Source: Verrucomicrobiota bacterium
GTDB lineage: Bacteria; Verrucomicrobiota; Verrucomicrobiia; Limisphaerales; UBA1319
Reading direction: 5' to 3'
Assembly: GCA_022711435.1 (NCBI GenBank)
Contig: JAKLFB010000016.1
Span: forward strand, 1-64,000
Length of the DNA: 64,000 nt
In this document: piece by piece, positions 52,700 through 61,633 of the stretch
How positions within the stretch are numbered: the first letter of the stretch is position 1
Layout: each line of letters begins with the position of its first letter
Translations under genes and position numbers: made by a program
Notes under the pieces: generated by a model
Told to the model about the DNA's origin: nothing
The model's input: only the letters and a program-made list of their open reading frames with translations
The model's database searches: none

Positions 52700-54346
52700 A
52701 TGAACCTGAGCAAGAACCACTTCAATTCGGCCATTCTTTCGCAACCCGAAGGAAGGGGCCATGCGGCGACGCACGCTCGAGCTTTCCATCCCAAGCCCGC
52801 CGGGCATGGGACCAAGACCCGGGCATGGAGATGGGGGATCATCCTTGCAGCCGGCGTGCTGGGTCTCGGCATTTTGGGGGGAGATCTGGCGCAGGGAGCG
52901 GATGCGGCCTCGCTGGCGCGCGATGCGAACACGGCGTTGCGGACGGCCCAGGGGAATTTGTTCAATGGCAAGCTGAGCGAGGCGGCGGAGTCGCTCCGGA
53001 AGGCCGAAGACCTGATCCGCGATTTGAAGGCGGCGGACTCAGCGCACGCCCAAGTGAGCTCGCTCGAGCAGAGGTCGGCGAAGCTCAAGAAAGACATCGA
53101 GTCGCGACAGCCGAAGGCGAAAGACACAGTGGGGCCGTCTGCCGCGGCGGCGGCGAGCGCGGCCACGGCAGGCAAGCTGCCCGGGGGCGCGTCTTATCGG
53201 CTTCGCGAGGCGGATCGTTCGCTGACCGAGGCGGAGCGCGCGATCGCGAGCCCGACCGCATCGGCTCAATGGCGGATGCAATCGGCGAAGGCGGGGATCA
53301 AGACGGCACAGGAGAAGCTGGAAGAGATCCAGGCCCAGTTCGGAGATCAGGCGCCAGCCAGCCATCCGGACATCCGGGCGGTAACGGATCGGATAGCGGC
53401 TCTCGAGAAGCAGATCTCGAGCGTGGCGGAGGGGGCCGCGGCGGCCCAGCAGGCCGGCGATGCGGCGAAGTCCGAATCGGCCAAGTGGGAGGCGCGTCTG
53501 GCTCCCTACGTTCTGGGTCCGGGCCGGCAAGGCCACGACAAGGACAAATGGATGCGATCCTCCGCGCCTCGCGCTCTGGATGAGCTGGCGCGCGCGATCA
53601 ACCTGCAGCGCGAGGCCGGGGCGGCGCTGGCCGAATACGACAAGGCGGGGCTGACAGCTCCGGGCGACACGCTGGCCGAGTATGCGCGGCAGCTGCGGTA
53701 TGCGCTCGAGTCGTTTGCGAAGTCCCATCAATCGTTCGTGGAGGAGAGCGTGGCATCGGCAGGCGAGCTGCTGGAGCAGCAGGATCGCTTTCTCAAAACC
53801 CAGGAAGCGAAACCGCCGGGAGGCAAGGAGCCGCTGCTGACGCTCCAGAAGGATCAGCTGAGCGAGAGCCGGGCCAAGATCAACCTGGCGGCGGCGCTGG
53901 CTCCGGCGAGCGATGGCCGCATCGAGGGCATGCGCAAGCGGTTGACGGACATCGAGCGGCGGGACGAGGCGATCCGCAAGGCCCGCGTCGCCAGCACGCG
54001 GCTGACCGCGGACCGCTACTCCGGCCAGGATCTCAAGCAGCTCAAATCGAAGGCCGAGGCCATTGTGATGGTGGCCATTCCGGCGGCCAAAATCCTTCGC
54101 GTCACGATCATCCGCCCGGATTGGAAAGAGGAGAGCGTGATCGAGCCGACCGACACGACGCGCACGGCCCTTCGATTTCGAACGACCCGGAGCGTCACGG
54201 CTCAGGTGGCGGCCCGGGCCGGGGCTGAGGTCAAGCTGCACACGCTGGACATCAGCAAGGATCGGCAGTCGGACGGCTCGTGGGGAGCGCTCTACGGGCA
54301 TATCATGTTCACCGATCCGATCCTGGAAGAAAACGTGATGAAATAG
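52700..54346 (+). CDS. Unknown membrane-anchored or exported coiled-coil protein
   Basis: This is a 548-residue protein I do not recognise. A basic N-terminus is followed by one hydrophobic segment (WGIILAAGVLGLGILGGD, about 45-62), so it is exported or anchored in the inner membrane. Residues about 70-450 are Ala/Glu/Lys/Arg-rich with heptad-like patterning (LRKAEDLIRDLKA, LEQRSAKLKKDIES, TDRIAALEKQISS), which predicts long coiled coils. A C-terminal beta-rich domain (about 455-548) includes AIPAAKILRVTIIRPDW and GHIMFTDPILEENV. No catalytic motif is seen. An envelope structural role is possible. Confidence 0.6.
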   Translation: MNLSKNHFNSAILSQPEGRGHAATHARAFHPKPAGHGTKTRAWRWGIILAAGVLGLGILGGDLAQGADAASLARDANTALRTAQGNLFNGKLSEAAESLRKAEDLIRDLKAADSAHAQVSSLEQRSAKLKKDIESRQPKAKDTVGPSAAAAASAATAGKLPGGASYRLREADRSLTEAERAIASPTASAQWRMQSAKAGIKTAQEKLEEIQAQFGDQAPASHPDIRAVTDRIAALEKQISSVAEGAAAAQQAGDAAKSESAKWEARLAPYVLGPGRQGHDKDKWMRSSAPRALDELARAINLQREAGAALAEYDKAGLTAPGDTLAEYARQLRYALESFAKSHQSFVEESVASAGELLEQQDRFLKTQEAKPPGGKEPLLTLQKDQLSESRAKINLAAALAPASDGRIEGMRKRLTDIERRDEAIRKARVASTRLTADRYSGQDLKQLKSKAEAIVMVAIPAAKILRVTIIRPDWKEESVIEPTDTTRTALRFRTTRSVTAQVAARAGAEVKLHTLDISKDRQSDGSWGALYGHIMFTDPILEENVMK

Positions 54347-54401
54347 GCGGGCCCGGTTTCCGCAGACAGACGCCAGGGACGAATCAGACAGGGGATTGGT
54401 C

Positions 54402-55160
54402 ATGGGAGCAAGTTTGCGCGAGGTGGCAGGGGCTTGCGACCGGTTGCTGCGGCCCGATCGATTCGACGATTGGGCGCAAGCGTTCAACGGGTTGCAGGTC
54501 GAGAACCGGGGTCGGGTGACGCGCCTGGCCGCGGCCGTGGATGCTCGGGAGGCAACGATCGGCTCGGCGATCGAGGCGGGGGCGGACCTGCTTTTGGTGC
54601 ATCACGGGCTGTTCTGGTCGCCGGGGCAGCCGTGGACGGGGCCGCGCTACCGGGTTTTCGGCCGGCTATGGGAGCATAACCTGGCGATCTACAGCTCGCA
54701 CCTGCCGCTGGATGCGCATCCGCGTGTCGGGAACAACGCGCAGCTCTGCCGGGCGCTGGGGCTGAAGGCATCGCAGCCCTTTCTGAAACTGCACGGCGGA
54801 ACCATCGGATGGAAGAGCCGCGCGCGTCTGGCGCGATCGGAGCTGGCCGAGCGGCTCGCGCGGGCCGTGGGCGGCCCATGCCGGGTGGTGCCGTGCGGGC
54901 CGGCGGTGTGCCGGTGGATTGGCGTGGTGTCGGGCGGCGCCGGAGACGAGCTTCGCGTGGCGGCGGAAGAAGGCGTGGACACATTCGTGACCGGGGAAGG
55001 ACCGCACTGGACCTACGGGGTGGCGGAGGAGCTGGGGATCAACGTGCTCTACGGAGGCCATTATGCCACCGAGACGTTCGGGGTGCGCGCATTGGCGGCC
55101 TGGTTGGGGCGGCGGTTCCGGCTGCCCTGGGCATTCCTGGATCTCCCGACGGGGCTGTGA
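54402..55160 (+). CDS. Nif3-like dinuclear metal centre protein (GTP cyclohydrolase I type 2 homologue)
   Basis: This 252-residue protein is of the Nif3/YbgI family, which forms toroidal hexamers with a two-metal site. The metal-ligand motifs are present: LLVHHGLFWS, SSHLPLDAH, and LYGGHYATETFG near the end. The family's enzymatic function is not settled. The length matches the short bacterial form without the inserted PII-like domain. An ATG at 54402 with GGGG upstream is chosen over a TTG 6 bp earlier. It converges with priA. Confidence 0.9.
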   Translation: MGASLREVAGACDRLLRPDRFDDWAQAFNGLQVENRGRVTRLAAAVDAREATIGSAIEAGADLLLVHHGLFWSPGQPWTGPRYRVFGRLWEHNLAIYSSHLPLDAHPRVGNNAQLCRALGLKASQPFLKLHGGTIGWKSRARLARSELAERLARAVGGPCRVVPCGPAVCRWIGVVSGGAGDELRVAAEEGVDTFVTGEGPHWTYGVAEELGINVLYGGHYATETFGVRALAAWLGRRFRLPWAFLDLPTGL

Positions 55161-55205
55161 TTCGAGGGCGGGCCAGCGGCGGCCGGGGTGGCTGCGCGCT
55201 GGGGG

Positions 55206-57446
55206 CTACATGAGGTTGACGGGATCGACGTCGACGGTGAGGCGAATGTCCTCCGGCAAGGCGATCGATGTGACGAGGGCCGCGAGCTCGCGGCTCAGCC
55301 GGCCCATGGCCGGGCAGCGGATCAGGATTTGGTAGCGATAGTAGCTCTCGGCGCGGAGCAGCGGGGCGGGCGCGGCTTCGGAGACGGCGAGGTCTTTCCA
55401 TCCGGCGAGGCGTTGGTCGAGCTGCTTTTTGAGGTAACCGGCGGAGAAGCTGACCTTCTCTTCGTTGCGGCCTTCGAGGGTCAGGATGGCGAACCGGACG
55501 ACAGGGGGGTAGTTGAGCTGGGCGCGGAACTCGATCTCCTGCTCGTAAAATCCGACATAATCGTGCCTTCGGGCGTATTGAATGGCGGGGTGGAATGGAG
55601 TGAAGGCCTGGATGAAGACCTCGCCTTCGACGTCGCCGCGGCCGGCGCGGCCCGCAACCTGGGTCAAGAGCTGGAATGTCCGCTCACCTGCGCGGAAGTC
55701 CGGCAGGTGCAGGCCGAGATCGGCGTAGACGATCCCGACGAGGGTGACATTGGGGAAATGAAGCCCTTTGGCGATCATCTGGGTGCCGACGAGGATATCG
55801 ATCTTGCCGACGCGGAACTCGCTCAGGATGCGGCGGTAATCGTCCTTGCGTTTCAGGGTATCGGAGTCCATGCGGGTGATGCGCGCCTGGGGGAGGAGTT
55901 TGGCGAGGGAGGTTTCGACCTTTTCGGTGCCCAGGCCGGAGAAGCGGATGGCTGGGTTGGCGCAGCCGGTCTGGGGGCAGGCCTGCGGGGCGGGAGCGGC
56001 GTAGCCGCAGAGATGGCAGCGCAGCTGCTGGACCTGCCGATGGTAGGTGAGGGAGAGGCTGCAGTTGGGGCAGCCAGCCACGTAGCCGCATCGCGGGCAT
56101 TGGAGCGAGGTGGCGTAGCCGCGGCGGTTGAGGAAGAGCATGGTCTGCTCGCGGCGCTCGAGGCGCTGGCGCATGGCCTCGAGGAGCGGCGCTGAAAAGA
56201 TGGCGGGCCCTTTCTCTTTGCGCTGGGCCAGCCGCAGATCGACGACGCGGACGACCGGCAGCCGCCGGTCATCGATCCGTGCCGGGAGCTCGAGCAGTCG
56301 ATACTTGCCGCGGCGGGCATTGTAATAGCTTTCGAGAGAGGGCGTGGCGGATCCCAGGACCACGACGGCGCCCTCCTGGCGGCCGCGGACGACGGCGACG
56401 TCCCGCGCGTGGTAGCGGGGCGCCTCCTCCTGCTTGTAGGAATGCTCGTGTTCCTCATCGACAATGATCAGGCCCAAGGGATCGACGGGAGCGAACACGG
56501 CCGAGCGCGGGCCGATGACGATTCGGGCGCGGCCCTGGCGGATCTTGTGCCACTCGTCGTGCCGCTCGCCGGCCGACAGCTGGCTGTGGAGGACGGCGAC
56601 GAGCGTTCGCCACTCGGACGCCTGAAAGCGGGCCTTGAAGCGCTCGACCGTTTGCGGAGTGAGGGAGATCTCGGGGACGAGTACGATGGCTCCGCGATCC
56701 TGGCGCAAGGTCTGAGCGATGGCCTGAAGGTAGACCTCGGTCTTGCCGCTGCCGGTCACGCCGTGGAGCAGGAACACCGGAGGCGGGCGATGAGGATCGT
56801 GGGCGGCCGTGATCGAGGCCAGGGCGGCGGCCTGTTCCGGATTCAACTCGAGGGGCTGCGTCGCGACCAGCTCCTCCTGGCCGTAGGGATCGCGCTCGGA
56901 GACCTGGGACTGGATGGTGACCAGGCCGCGGTCTTCGAGGCGGCGGATGGTATCCGGCGTGGTTTGGGCGATTCGAAGCAGCTGGGAGAGAGGCATCTCG
57001 CGCCACTCCTGGATGACCTGCCATATCTCGATCTGCCGCGGGGTGAGCTTCGGGGGATCCCCGGTCCGAGGCCGGGCCCGGACCCAGAGCTGGTGCTTCC
57101 ATCCGGCCTGCTCGCGCCGGACGGCTTCCGGCAGGGCGCTTTTCAGGGCCAGCTCGAGCGGGCAGCAATAGTAATCTGCCACCCACCGTGCCAGCTCGAG
57201 CACCTTCGGCGTCAGCAGGCTCGCACCGCCCACAGCCCGGAGGATGGGACGCAAATCCTGGCGCGGGGAGGAGTCCACCAGGGCGACCACGCAGCCCAGC
57301 GCCTCCCGCGTGCCGAACGGCACCTTGACGCGGCTGCCCACATCGATCTGCCCATCGAGCTCCGGGGGAATTCGGTAATCGAATTCCTTGGGCAATCGCA
57401 GATCCAGCCGCACCCGGGCAATCATGGCTTCTATGCGCAACGACAT
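55206..57446 (-). CDS. priA: Primosomal protein N' (replication restart helicase PriA)
   Basis: PriA recognises stalled forks and reloads the replisome. The 746-residue product has an N-terminal 3'-DNA-end-binding domain. The helicase core has Walker A GVTGSGKTEVY, DEEH in IVDEEHEHSYKQEEAPRYHARD, and an LGSATPSLES motif. The zinc-binding cysteine cluster (CPRCG, CPNC, CHLCG, CPQTGC) is around residues 460-505. The GTQMIAKG and QVAGRAGRG motifs follow. The start could be the ATG at 57446 or that at 57425. A perfect 8-bp-stem hairpin of the composite repeat lies 8 bp upstream of 57446, inside the leader. Confidence 0.95.
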   Translation of the reverse strand: MSLRIEAMIARVRLDLRLPKEFDYRIPPELDGQIDVGSRVKVPFGTREALGCVVALVDSSPRQDLRPILRAVGGASLLTPKVLELARWVADYYCCPLELALKSALPEAVRREQAGWKHQLWVRARPRTGDPPKLTPRQIEIWQVIQEWREMPLSQLLRIAQTTPDTIRRLEDRGLVTIQSQVSERDPYGQEELVATQPLELNPEQAAALASITAAHDPHRPPPVFLLHGVTGSGKTEVYLQAIAQTLRQDRGAIVLVPEISLTPQTVERFKARFQASEWRTLVAVLHSQLSAGERHDEWHKIRQGRARIVIGPRSAVFAPVDPLGLIIVDEEHEHSYKQEEAPRYHARDVAVVRGRQEGAVVVLGSATPSLESYYNARRGKYRLLELPARIDDRRLPVVRVVDLRLAQRKEKGPAIFSAPLLEAMRQRLERREQTMLFLNRRGYATSLQCPRCGYVAGCPNCSLSLTYHRQVQQLRCHLCGYAAPAPQACPQTGCANPAIRFSGLGTEKVETSLAKLLPQARITRMDSDTLKRKDDYRRILSEFRVGKIDILVGTQMIAKGLHFPNVTLVGIVYADLGLHLPDFRAGERTFQLLTQVAGRAGRGDVEGEVFIQAFTPFHPAIQYARRHDYVGFYEQEIEFRAQLNYPPVVRFAILTLEGRNEEKVSFSAGYLKKQLDQRLAGWKDLAVSEAAPAPLLRAESYYRYQILIRCPAMGRLSRELAALVTSIALPEDIRLTVDVDPVNLM

Positions 57447-57453
57447 CAATCTC

Positions 57454-57521
57454 GCCGCGTGAGGGCACGCGGCCTACATCGCGAGCGTCCACCCCGTGTA
57501 GGCCGGGTCCCCTGACCCGGC
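57454..57521 (+). repeat. Composite hairpin repeat (REP-like), left copy
   Basis: Two perfect hairpins face each other: GCCGCGTG-AGGG-CACGCGGC at 57454-57473 and GCCGGGTC-CCCT-GACCCGGC at 57502-57521. Each has an 8-bp stem and 4-base loop. They are joined by a spacer flanked by GGCCTACA and TGTAGGCC. The reverse complement of the whole unit aligns with 59731-59792. The structure resembles REP/BIME elements of other bacteria. Confidence 0.8.
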
Positions 57522-57826
57522 GTTCTGGACTTATGACCCTCTGTATGGAATCCTGGGAAAGCCAATTGTTTGGCCATCAGGTCAAGTTTTCTCAGTCCAT
57601 TATCTTCTGGTCTTCGGGCTTTTCAAGGAATCTATGTAGCGAGGCGTCCAAGTCCGCAAATCCTGGTCGAAGCCTGTTGCGTGGGAACGGACGATGGCCT
57701 CGTCGGTCTGAGGCGGAGCCTCGCTCAGCGCTCGGGATGAGAATCCGGACTTTCTTCTGGCGGGGCTGCGGGAGATATGGCAGGCTCGCCTGCACGCATG
57801 AAATCAGCGATCGACCTCCAGCAGGC
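57522..57826. other. Leader region upstream of the Gfo/Idh gene
   Basis: There is no gene here. The part from 57555 to 57620 is AT-richer than its surroundings and could contain the promoter for the oxidoreductase, but no clear consensus pair is present. A small GAGGC-GGA-GCCTC hairpin lies at 57710-57722. The frame of the oxidoreductase is open through this stretch from 57533 but has no family match before 57827. Confidence 0.45.
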
Positions 57827-58852
57827 ATGAAGGAGCTCCGTTTTGCGATATTCGGCACGGGCTATTGGTCGCGTTATCAGCTGGCGGCTTGGAGGGAGCT
57901 GGCCGGTGTGCGATGCGTGGCGCTCTACAACCGCACCCGGCGGAAGGCCCAGGCGCTCGGCGAGGAGTTCGGCATCCGGGCGATTTACGACGATCCGGAG
58001 GCCCTGCTCCGCTCCGAGCCGGTCGATTTCATCGATGTCATCACCGATGTGAATTCGCACGCGCGACTGGTGAGCCTGGCGGCGGCCCATCGCCGGCCCG
58101 TGATCTGCCAGAAACCGATGGCGCCCGACCTCGAGACCGCGGAGGCCATGGTCGCTTCCTGCCGGGAAGCGGGCGTGCCGCTGTTCATCCACGAGAACTG
58201 GCGCTGGCAGACCCCCGTCCGCGCGCTCAAGGCACACCTGGATTCCGGCGTGGCAGGCCGCGTGTTTCGCGCGCGAATCCAATACTGCAACAGCTTCCCG
58301 GTTTTCGACAACCAGCCGTTTCTCAAGGAGCTGGATCAGTTCATTCTGACGGACATGGGCGTCCACATACTGGATACGGTGCGGATGCTGTTGGGGGAGG
58401 CGGCCAGTATCTACTGCCGGACGGCCCGGGTGCACAGCGATATTCGGGGGGAGGATGTCGCGACGGTCATGCTCACGATGGTGTCGGGGGCCACGGCCAC
58501 CTGCGAGATCAGCTACGCGAGCCGGCTCGAGCACGAGCGCTTTCCGGAGACCTACATCACCGTCGAGGGCGATCGGGGCTCGATCGAGCTGGGCCCGGAC
58601 TGCTGGATTCGGGTCACGACCGATCAGGGAACCCTGAGCCGGCGGCACCCGCCGGCCTGGCACGCATGGGCGGATCCTCGATACGCGTTGAGCCAGTCGA
58701 GCGGAGTGGCCTGCAACGCACATCTCCTGGGCGCGCTGCGGGGCGAGCATCCAGCCGAGACGACCGGCGAGGACAACCTCAAGACGCTGCGGCTTGTGTT
58801 TGGAGCGTATCGATCGGCGGCGACCGGCCAAGCCGTCCGAGTCGAGGCGTGA
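57827..58852 (+). CDS. Gfo/Idh/MocA family NAD(P)-dependent oxidoreductase
   Basis: This 341-residue protein starts with an N-terminal Rossmann fold (FAIFGTGYWSRYQLAAW). The family E-K-P signature appears as ICQKPMAPD, with Gln for Glu and the catalytic Lys kept. The C-terminal alpha/beta domain has LDQFILTDMGVHILDTVRML with the conserved Asp/His. Family members oxidise sugars, inositols or sugar acids. The ATG at 57827 is chosen because the Rossmann strand begins five residues in. A sugar-isomerase-like gene follows after 54 bp, suggesting a shared sugar-catabolic step. The pair is bracketed by the composite hairpin repeats. Confidence 0.9.
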   Translation: MKELRFAIFGTGYWSRYQLAAWRELAGVRCVALYNRTRRKAQALGEEFGIRAIYDDPEALLRSEPVDFIDVITDVNSHARLVSLAAAHRRPVICQKPMAPDLETAEAMVASCREAGVPLFIHENWRWQTPVRALKAHLDSGVAGRVFRARIQYCNSFPVFDNQPFLKELDQFILTDMGVHILDTVRMLLGEAASIYCRTARVHSDIRGEDVATVMLTMVSGATATCEISYASRLEHERFPETYITVEGDRGSIELGPDCWIRVTTDQGTLSRRHPPAWHAWADPRYALSQSSGVACNAHLLGALRGEHPAETTGEDNLKTLRLVFGAYRSAATGQAVRVEA

Positions 58853-58906
58853 GCCGGCCGCAGGCCGGCTTTGGCAATGGGCAACGGGCGGATCACGGAG
58901 CACAAC

Positions 58907-59719
58907 ATGAAAATCGGGATTGGCACCTACACATACACATGGGCGATCGGCGTGCCGGGGCATCCGCCGCAGCAGCCGCTGGATGCGTTCGGCCTGCTGG
59001 CCAAAGCGCAGCAGCTGGGGGTTCAGGTCGTTCAGTTCTGCGAGAATCTGCCCCTGACAGGCCTGTCCGAGACCGAGCTGGCCGCGCTGATCGGACACGC
59101 TCACAGCCGCGGGATCAGCCTCGAGATCGGGACGCGCGGGCTGAATCCGGAGAACCTGCGGGCGCATCTGCGCCTGGCGGTTCGGCTCGGCTGCGGTTTT
59201 GTGCGGCTGGTGATCGATTCCGCCGGAGACGAGCCCAGCGCGGAGGAGGCTGTGCGGCGGCTGGCGCCCTTGATGCCGGAGTGGGCGGCCGCCGGAGTGC
59301 GCCTGGGGATCGAGAACCACGACCGCTTCTCGGCGGCGGTCCTGGCGGAGATGGTTCGGCAGCTGGGCGAGGATCGCGCGGGGATTGTCCTGGACACCGT
59401 CAATTCGTTTGGGGCCCTCGAGCCTCCCGCCACCGTGGTGAAGATCCTGGCCCCGTATGTCGTCTCCCTCCACGTCAAGGATTTCGTCGTGCGCCGGATG
59501 GATCATCGGATGGGGCTGGTCATCGAGGGGCGGCCGGCCGGGGCCGGCCGGCTCGATATCCCCGGGACTTTGGACGAATTGCGCGCCGCGGGGCGTGACT
59601 TCAACGCCATTGTCGAGCTGTGGCCCCCCCCTGCCGCGCGCCTGGAACAGACGCTGGATTGCGAATCCGACTGGGCGGAATCGAGCGTTCGGTACCTGCG
59701 AACCTTGATTACGGGCTAA
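58907..59719 (+). CDS. Sugar phosphate isomerase/epimerase (xylose-isomerase-like TIM barrel)
   Basis: This 270-residue TIM-barrel protein has the metal-ligand pattern of the AP endonuclease 2 / xylose isomerase-like superfamily visible: Glu in LGIENHDRF, Asp in IVLDTVNSFG, His in VSLHVKDF, and Glu in AIVELWPPP. Members include inosose dehydratases and sugar epimerases, often next to Gfo/Idh genes as here. The substrate is unknown. The ATG at 58907 directly precedes the first beta strand (KIGIGTYTYTW). The hairpin repeat begins 11 bp after the stop and might act as a terminator. Confidence 0.88.
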   Translation: MKIGIGTYTYTWAIGVPGHPPQQPLDAFGLLAKAQQLGVQVVQFCENLPLTGLSETELAALIGHAHSRGISLEIGTRGLNPENLRAHLRLAVRLGCGFVRLVIDSAGDEPSAEEAVRRLAPLMPEWAAAGVRLGIENHDRFSAAVLAEMVRQLGEDRAGIVLDTVNSFGALEPPATVVKILAPYVVSLHVKDFVVRRMDHRMGLVIEGRPAGAGRLDIPGTLDELRAAGRDFNAIVELWPPPAARLEQTLDCESDWAESSVRYLRTLITG

Positions 59720-59730
59720 ACAGAACGCTT

Positions 59731-59834
59731 GGTCCGGGGGCCGGGCCTACACGGGGAGCGGACGCTGGAGATGCCGCGTGACCTCACGCGGCGCTGGATG
59801 ACCCAGATCCAACCGCCCGGTCAGGGGACCGGGC
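59731..59834 (-). repeat. Composite hairpin repeat (REP-like), right copy, inverted, plus extra hairpin
   Basis: 59731-59792 is the reverse-complement counterpart of 57454-57521 with a few indels. It keeps GCCGCGTG-ACCT-CACGCGGC at 59773-59792 as a perfect 8-bp hairpin and the shared GGGCCTACACGGGG segment. A third hairpin, GCCCGGTC-AGGG-GACCGGGC, lies at 59815-59834 and is again followed by CTAC. The unit sits between two convergent genes, so it may also terminate transcription from both sides. Confidence 0.8.
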
Positions 59835-59854
59835 CTACAGGCGGCGGGCGAGGT

Positions 59855-60457
59855 TTACGGTGCGTTCGTGACGGATGCGGGATCGACCCGGTACTTGGGT
59901 TCGGGCGTGAATCCGGGAATGGTCCCGCCGCGCTGGAAAAACCGGATGAGCAGGAGCAGCGCCACGATGGCTAGGCCGATGCCCACCCGGAAAAGGAACT
60001 TCCGCCGGGCCGCCTGGAAAGCGGCCGAACGAACGCCGGCTTTCGTCAGGGCGGCCGGGTCCGAGGCGGCGGCAGCGGCGGCGGGTGCCGGCTCGAGGAC
60101 GGCGGGCCACTCCAGCCCGGCCCGGGCGAGGAACTCGACCAGGAAGAACCGCGACGAGCAATCTTTCCGGGCGCAGTAGCCCTGTTTCAGCCGGGCCAGC
60201 TTCGGGAAAGCCGACGGGTCGTGGACATCGACCAGCGCCAGCTGGTGCAGGTCCGCTCCGCTGAGCTCGATCCCGCAGGTGACGCAATGGGCGCGGATCG
60301 ATTCGGCGAATATCGTTTCGAGCTCGGAGGCGGGCCGGCCGGGAGCGGCCAACCGGCTGGCGACATCCGCGCCGAAGGCGGGCAGCTCCGCCACATGCAC
60401 CTGCCGGGTGAGATCGATGGAGGATGCCATGGATGGGGAGGGTTCAGGGGGGATCAT
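59855..60457 (-). CDS. Unknown zinc-ribbon protein with one C-terminal transmembrane helix
   Basis: This 200-residue protein is from no family I recognise. Cysteines at HCVTCG (about 58-61) and YCARKDC (about 96-101) could form a zinc ribbon. An Ala/Pro-rich segment (about 122-140) leads to one TM helix ([19 protein letters not shown], about 158-178) and a short tail. This suggests a cytoplasmic zinc domain tethered to the membrane. The ATG at 60457 overlaps the stop of the upstream pseudopilin gene (ATGA), so the two are probably translationally coupled. An in-frame ATG about 16 codons later is also possible. Confidence 0.65.
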   Translation of the reverse strand: MIPPEPSPSMASSIDLTRQVHVAELPAFGADVASRLAAPGRPASELETIFAESIRAHCVTCGIELSGADLHQLALVDVHDPSAFPKLARLKQGYCARKDCSSRFFLVEFLARAGLEWPAVLEPAPAAAAAASDPAALTKAGVRSAAFQAARRKFLFRVGIGLAIVALLLLIRFFQRGGTIPGFTPEPKYRVDPASVTNAP

Positions 60458-61365
60458 GGATCGAGCGCCTGGCTGTCCAAGGGCTTGTACCAAATCCATT
60501 CCCGGGTGGCTTCGTAGGGATAGTAGGGATCGATGGAGAGGGCTTTCGAGAAGTCGTGGATGGCCACGTGGCCGTCCACGAACAGGATGGGCGAGACGAA
60601 TTCCTGGCGGGCGGTGACCGGATCAGAGATATCGCTGCTGCCCTGGACGTAGTGCCACTGGTACCATTGAGGCGGGGAGGTCGTGCATCCGTAGAGACGG
60701 GCGGGCGGCTCGTGCATGAGGATGTAGCGGACGGGATTGGGTGCCCAGCTTTCGGCCTTCTCGGCAATGCCTTCGGCGGTGTCTTCCGGGGTGTGACGGA
60801 ACCCGCCTCCGGCGAGGGTGGTGAGCCCGCCGGCGTTGTATTGATAACTGCAGCCGATGGTCTCGAAGTTGGACGGCTTCAGGGATGGAAGCGGGCATGG
60901 GAGCGTGCGCTGGCCTTTGTCAGCGGGGCATTTGAACACCTCGGAAGGCGGCAGATAGCGGTAGAGAGGACGCGCCCGTGCAGAGGGGAAATGCTCGAGA
61001 AGCGCGGGGAGCGGATCGAACCCGCCGAGCGTCATGCGGGTGAGCTTGACCGTGCCGGCGCCGGGCTCCCTCGCCCGGATCGAGGGCAGCTTGTCGTCGT
61101 GGTCGTCGACGTAGAGCTTCAGGGCGACGCTCATCTGGTGGAGGTTGTTGATGCAGGTGGCGGTTCGAGCCTTCTCCTTCGCGCGGCTCAAGGACGGAAG
61201 CAGCATGCTCGCCAGAATCCCAATGATCGTGATGACCACCAGCAGCTCGATGAGCGTGAAGCCTCCCGCAACGGGTTCTCTCCCCGTGGGTTTGTGCCCC
61301 GGGAGCCGCCAATGATGTCGATCGAATCCGCACATAAGCCAGTGGTCGCCGCCTTTGCCGAACAT
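60454..61365 (-). CDS. Pseudopilin-like protein with N-terminal methylation motif
   Basis: This protein of about 303 residues has a prepilin leader ending in GG and the mature start [21 protein letters not shown], then an [13 protein letters not shown] segment and a globular beta-rich C-terminus. The [11 protein letters not shown] motif near the end matches the H-x9-DG-like signature of PVC pseudopilins. The start is uncertain: ATG at 61365 has CAGG just upstream, while ATG at 61335 gives a shorter leader. The gene is followed by, and overlaps, the zinc-ribbon membrane protein. No secretion machinery is linked. Confidence 0.82.
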   Translation of the reverse strand: MFGKGGDHWLMCGFDRHHWRLPGHKPTGREPVAGGFTLIELLVVITIIGILASMLLPSLSRAKEKARTATCINNLHQMSVALKLYVDDHDDKLPSIRAREPGAGTVKLTRMTLGGFDPLPALLEHFPSARARPLYRYLPPSEVFKCPADKGQRTLPCPLPSLKPSNFETIGCSYQYNAGGLTTLAGGGFRHTPEDTAEGIAEKAESWAPNPVRYILMHEPPARLYGCTTSPPQWYQWHYVQGSSDISDPVTARQEFVSPILFVDGHVAIHDFSKALSIDPYYPYEATREWIWYKPLDSQALDP

Positions 61366-61633
61366 CCTGGCCGAAAGGGCGGTCTGCCGCAATCGCCGAT
61401 TGCGCACCGTTCGATGGCCAGCCTTATCGTAACTATAGCATATTCCTTGCCACGCCGCCTGCTTGATGCCCGAGCTGCGACAGGCGGGCCCGCTGCCCGC
61501 ACCCGTTTTCCGGGTTCGGCCATCGGCTGCCAGAACGGCCTAAAAACCCCGGCAGAACGCCAAAAAGAAATGAGCCGGGGCCCCATCGATTTGGCTTTTC
61601 AAGAATTCCCGAGGATAAGAGGATCCCGCCACC

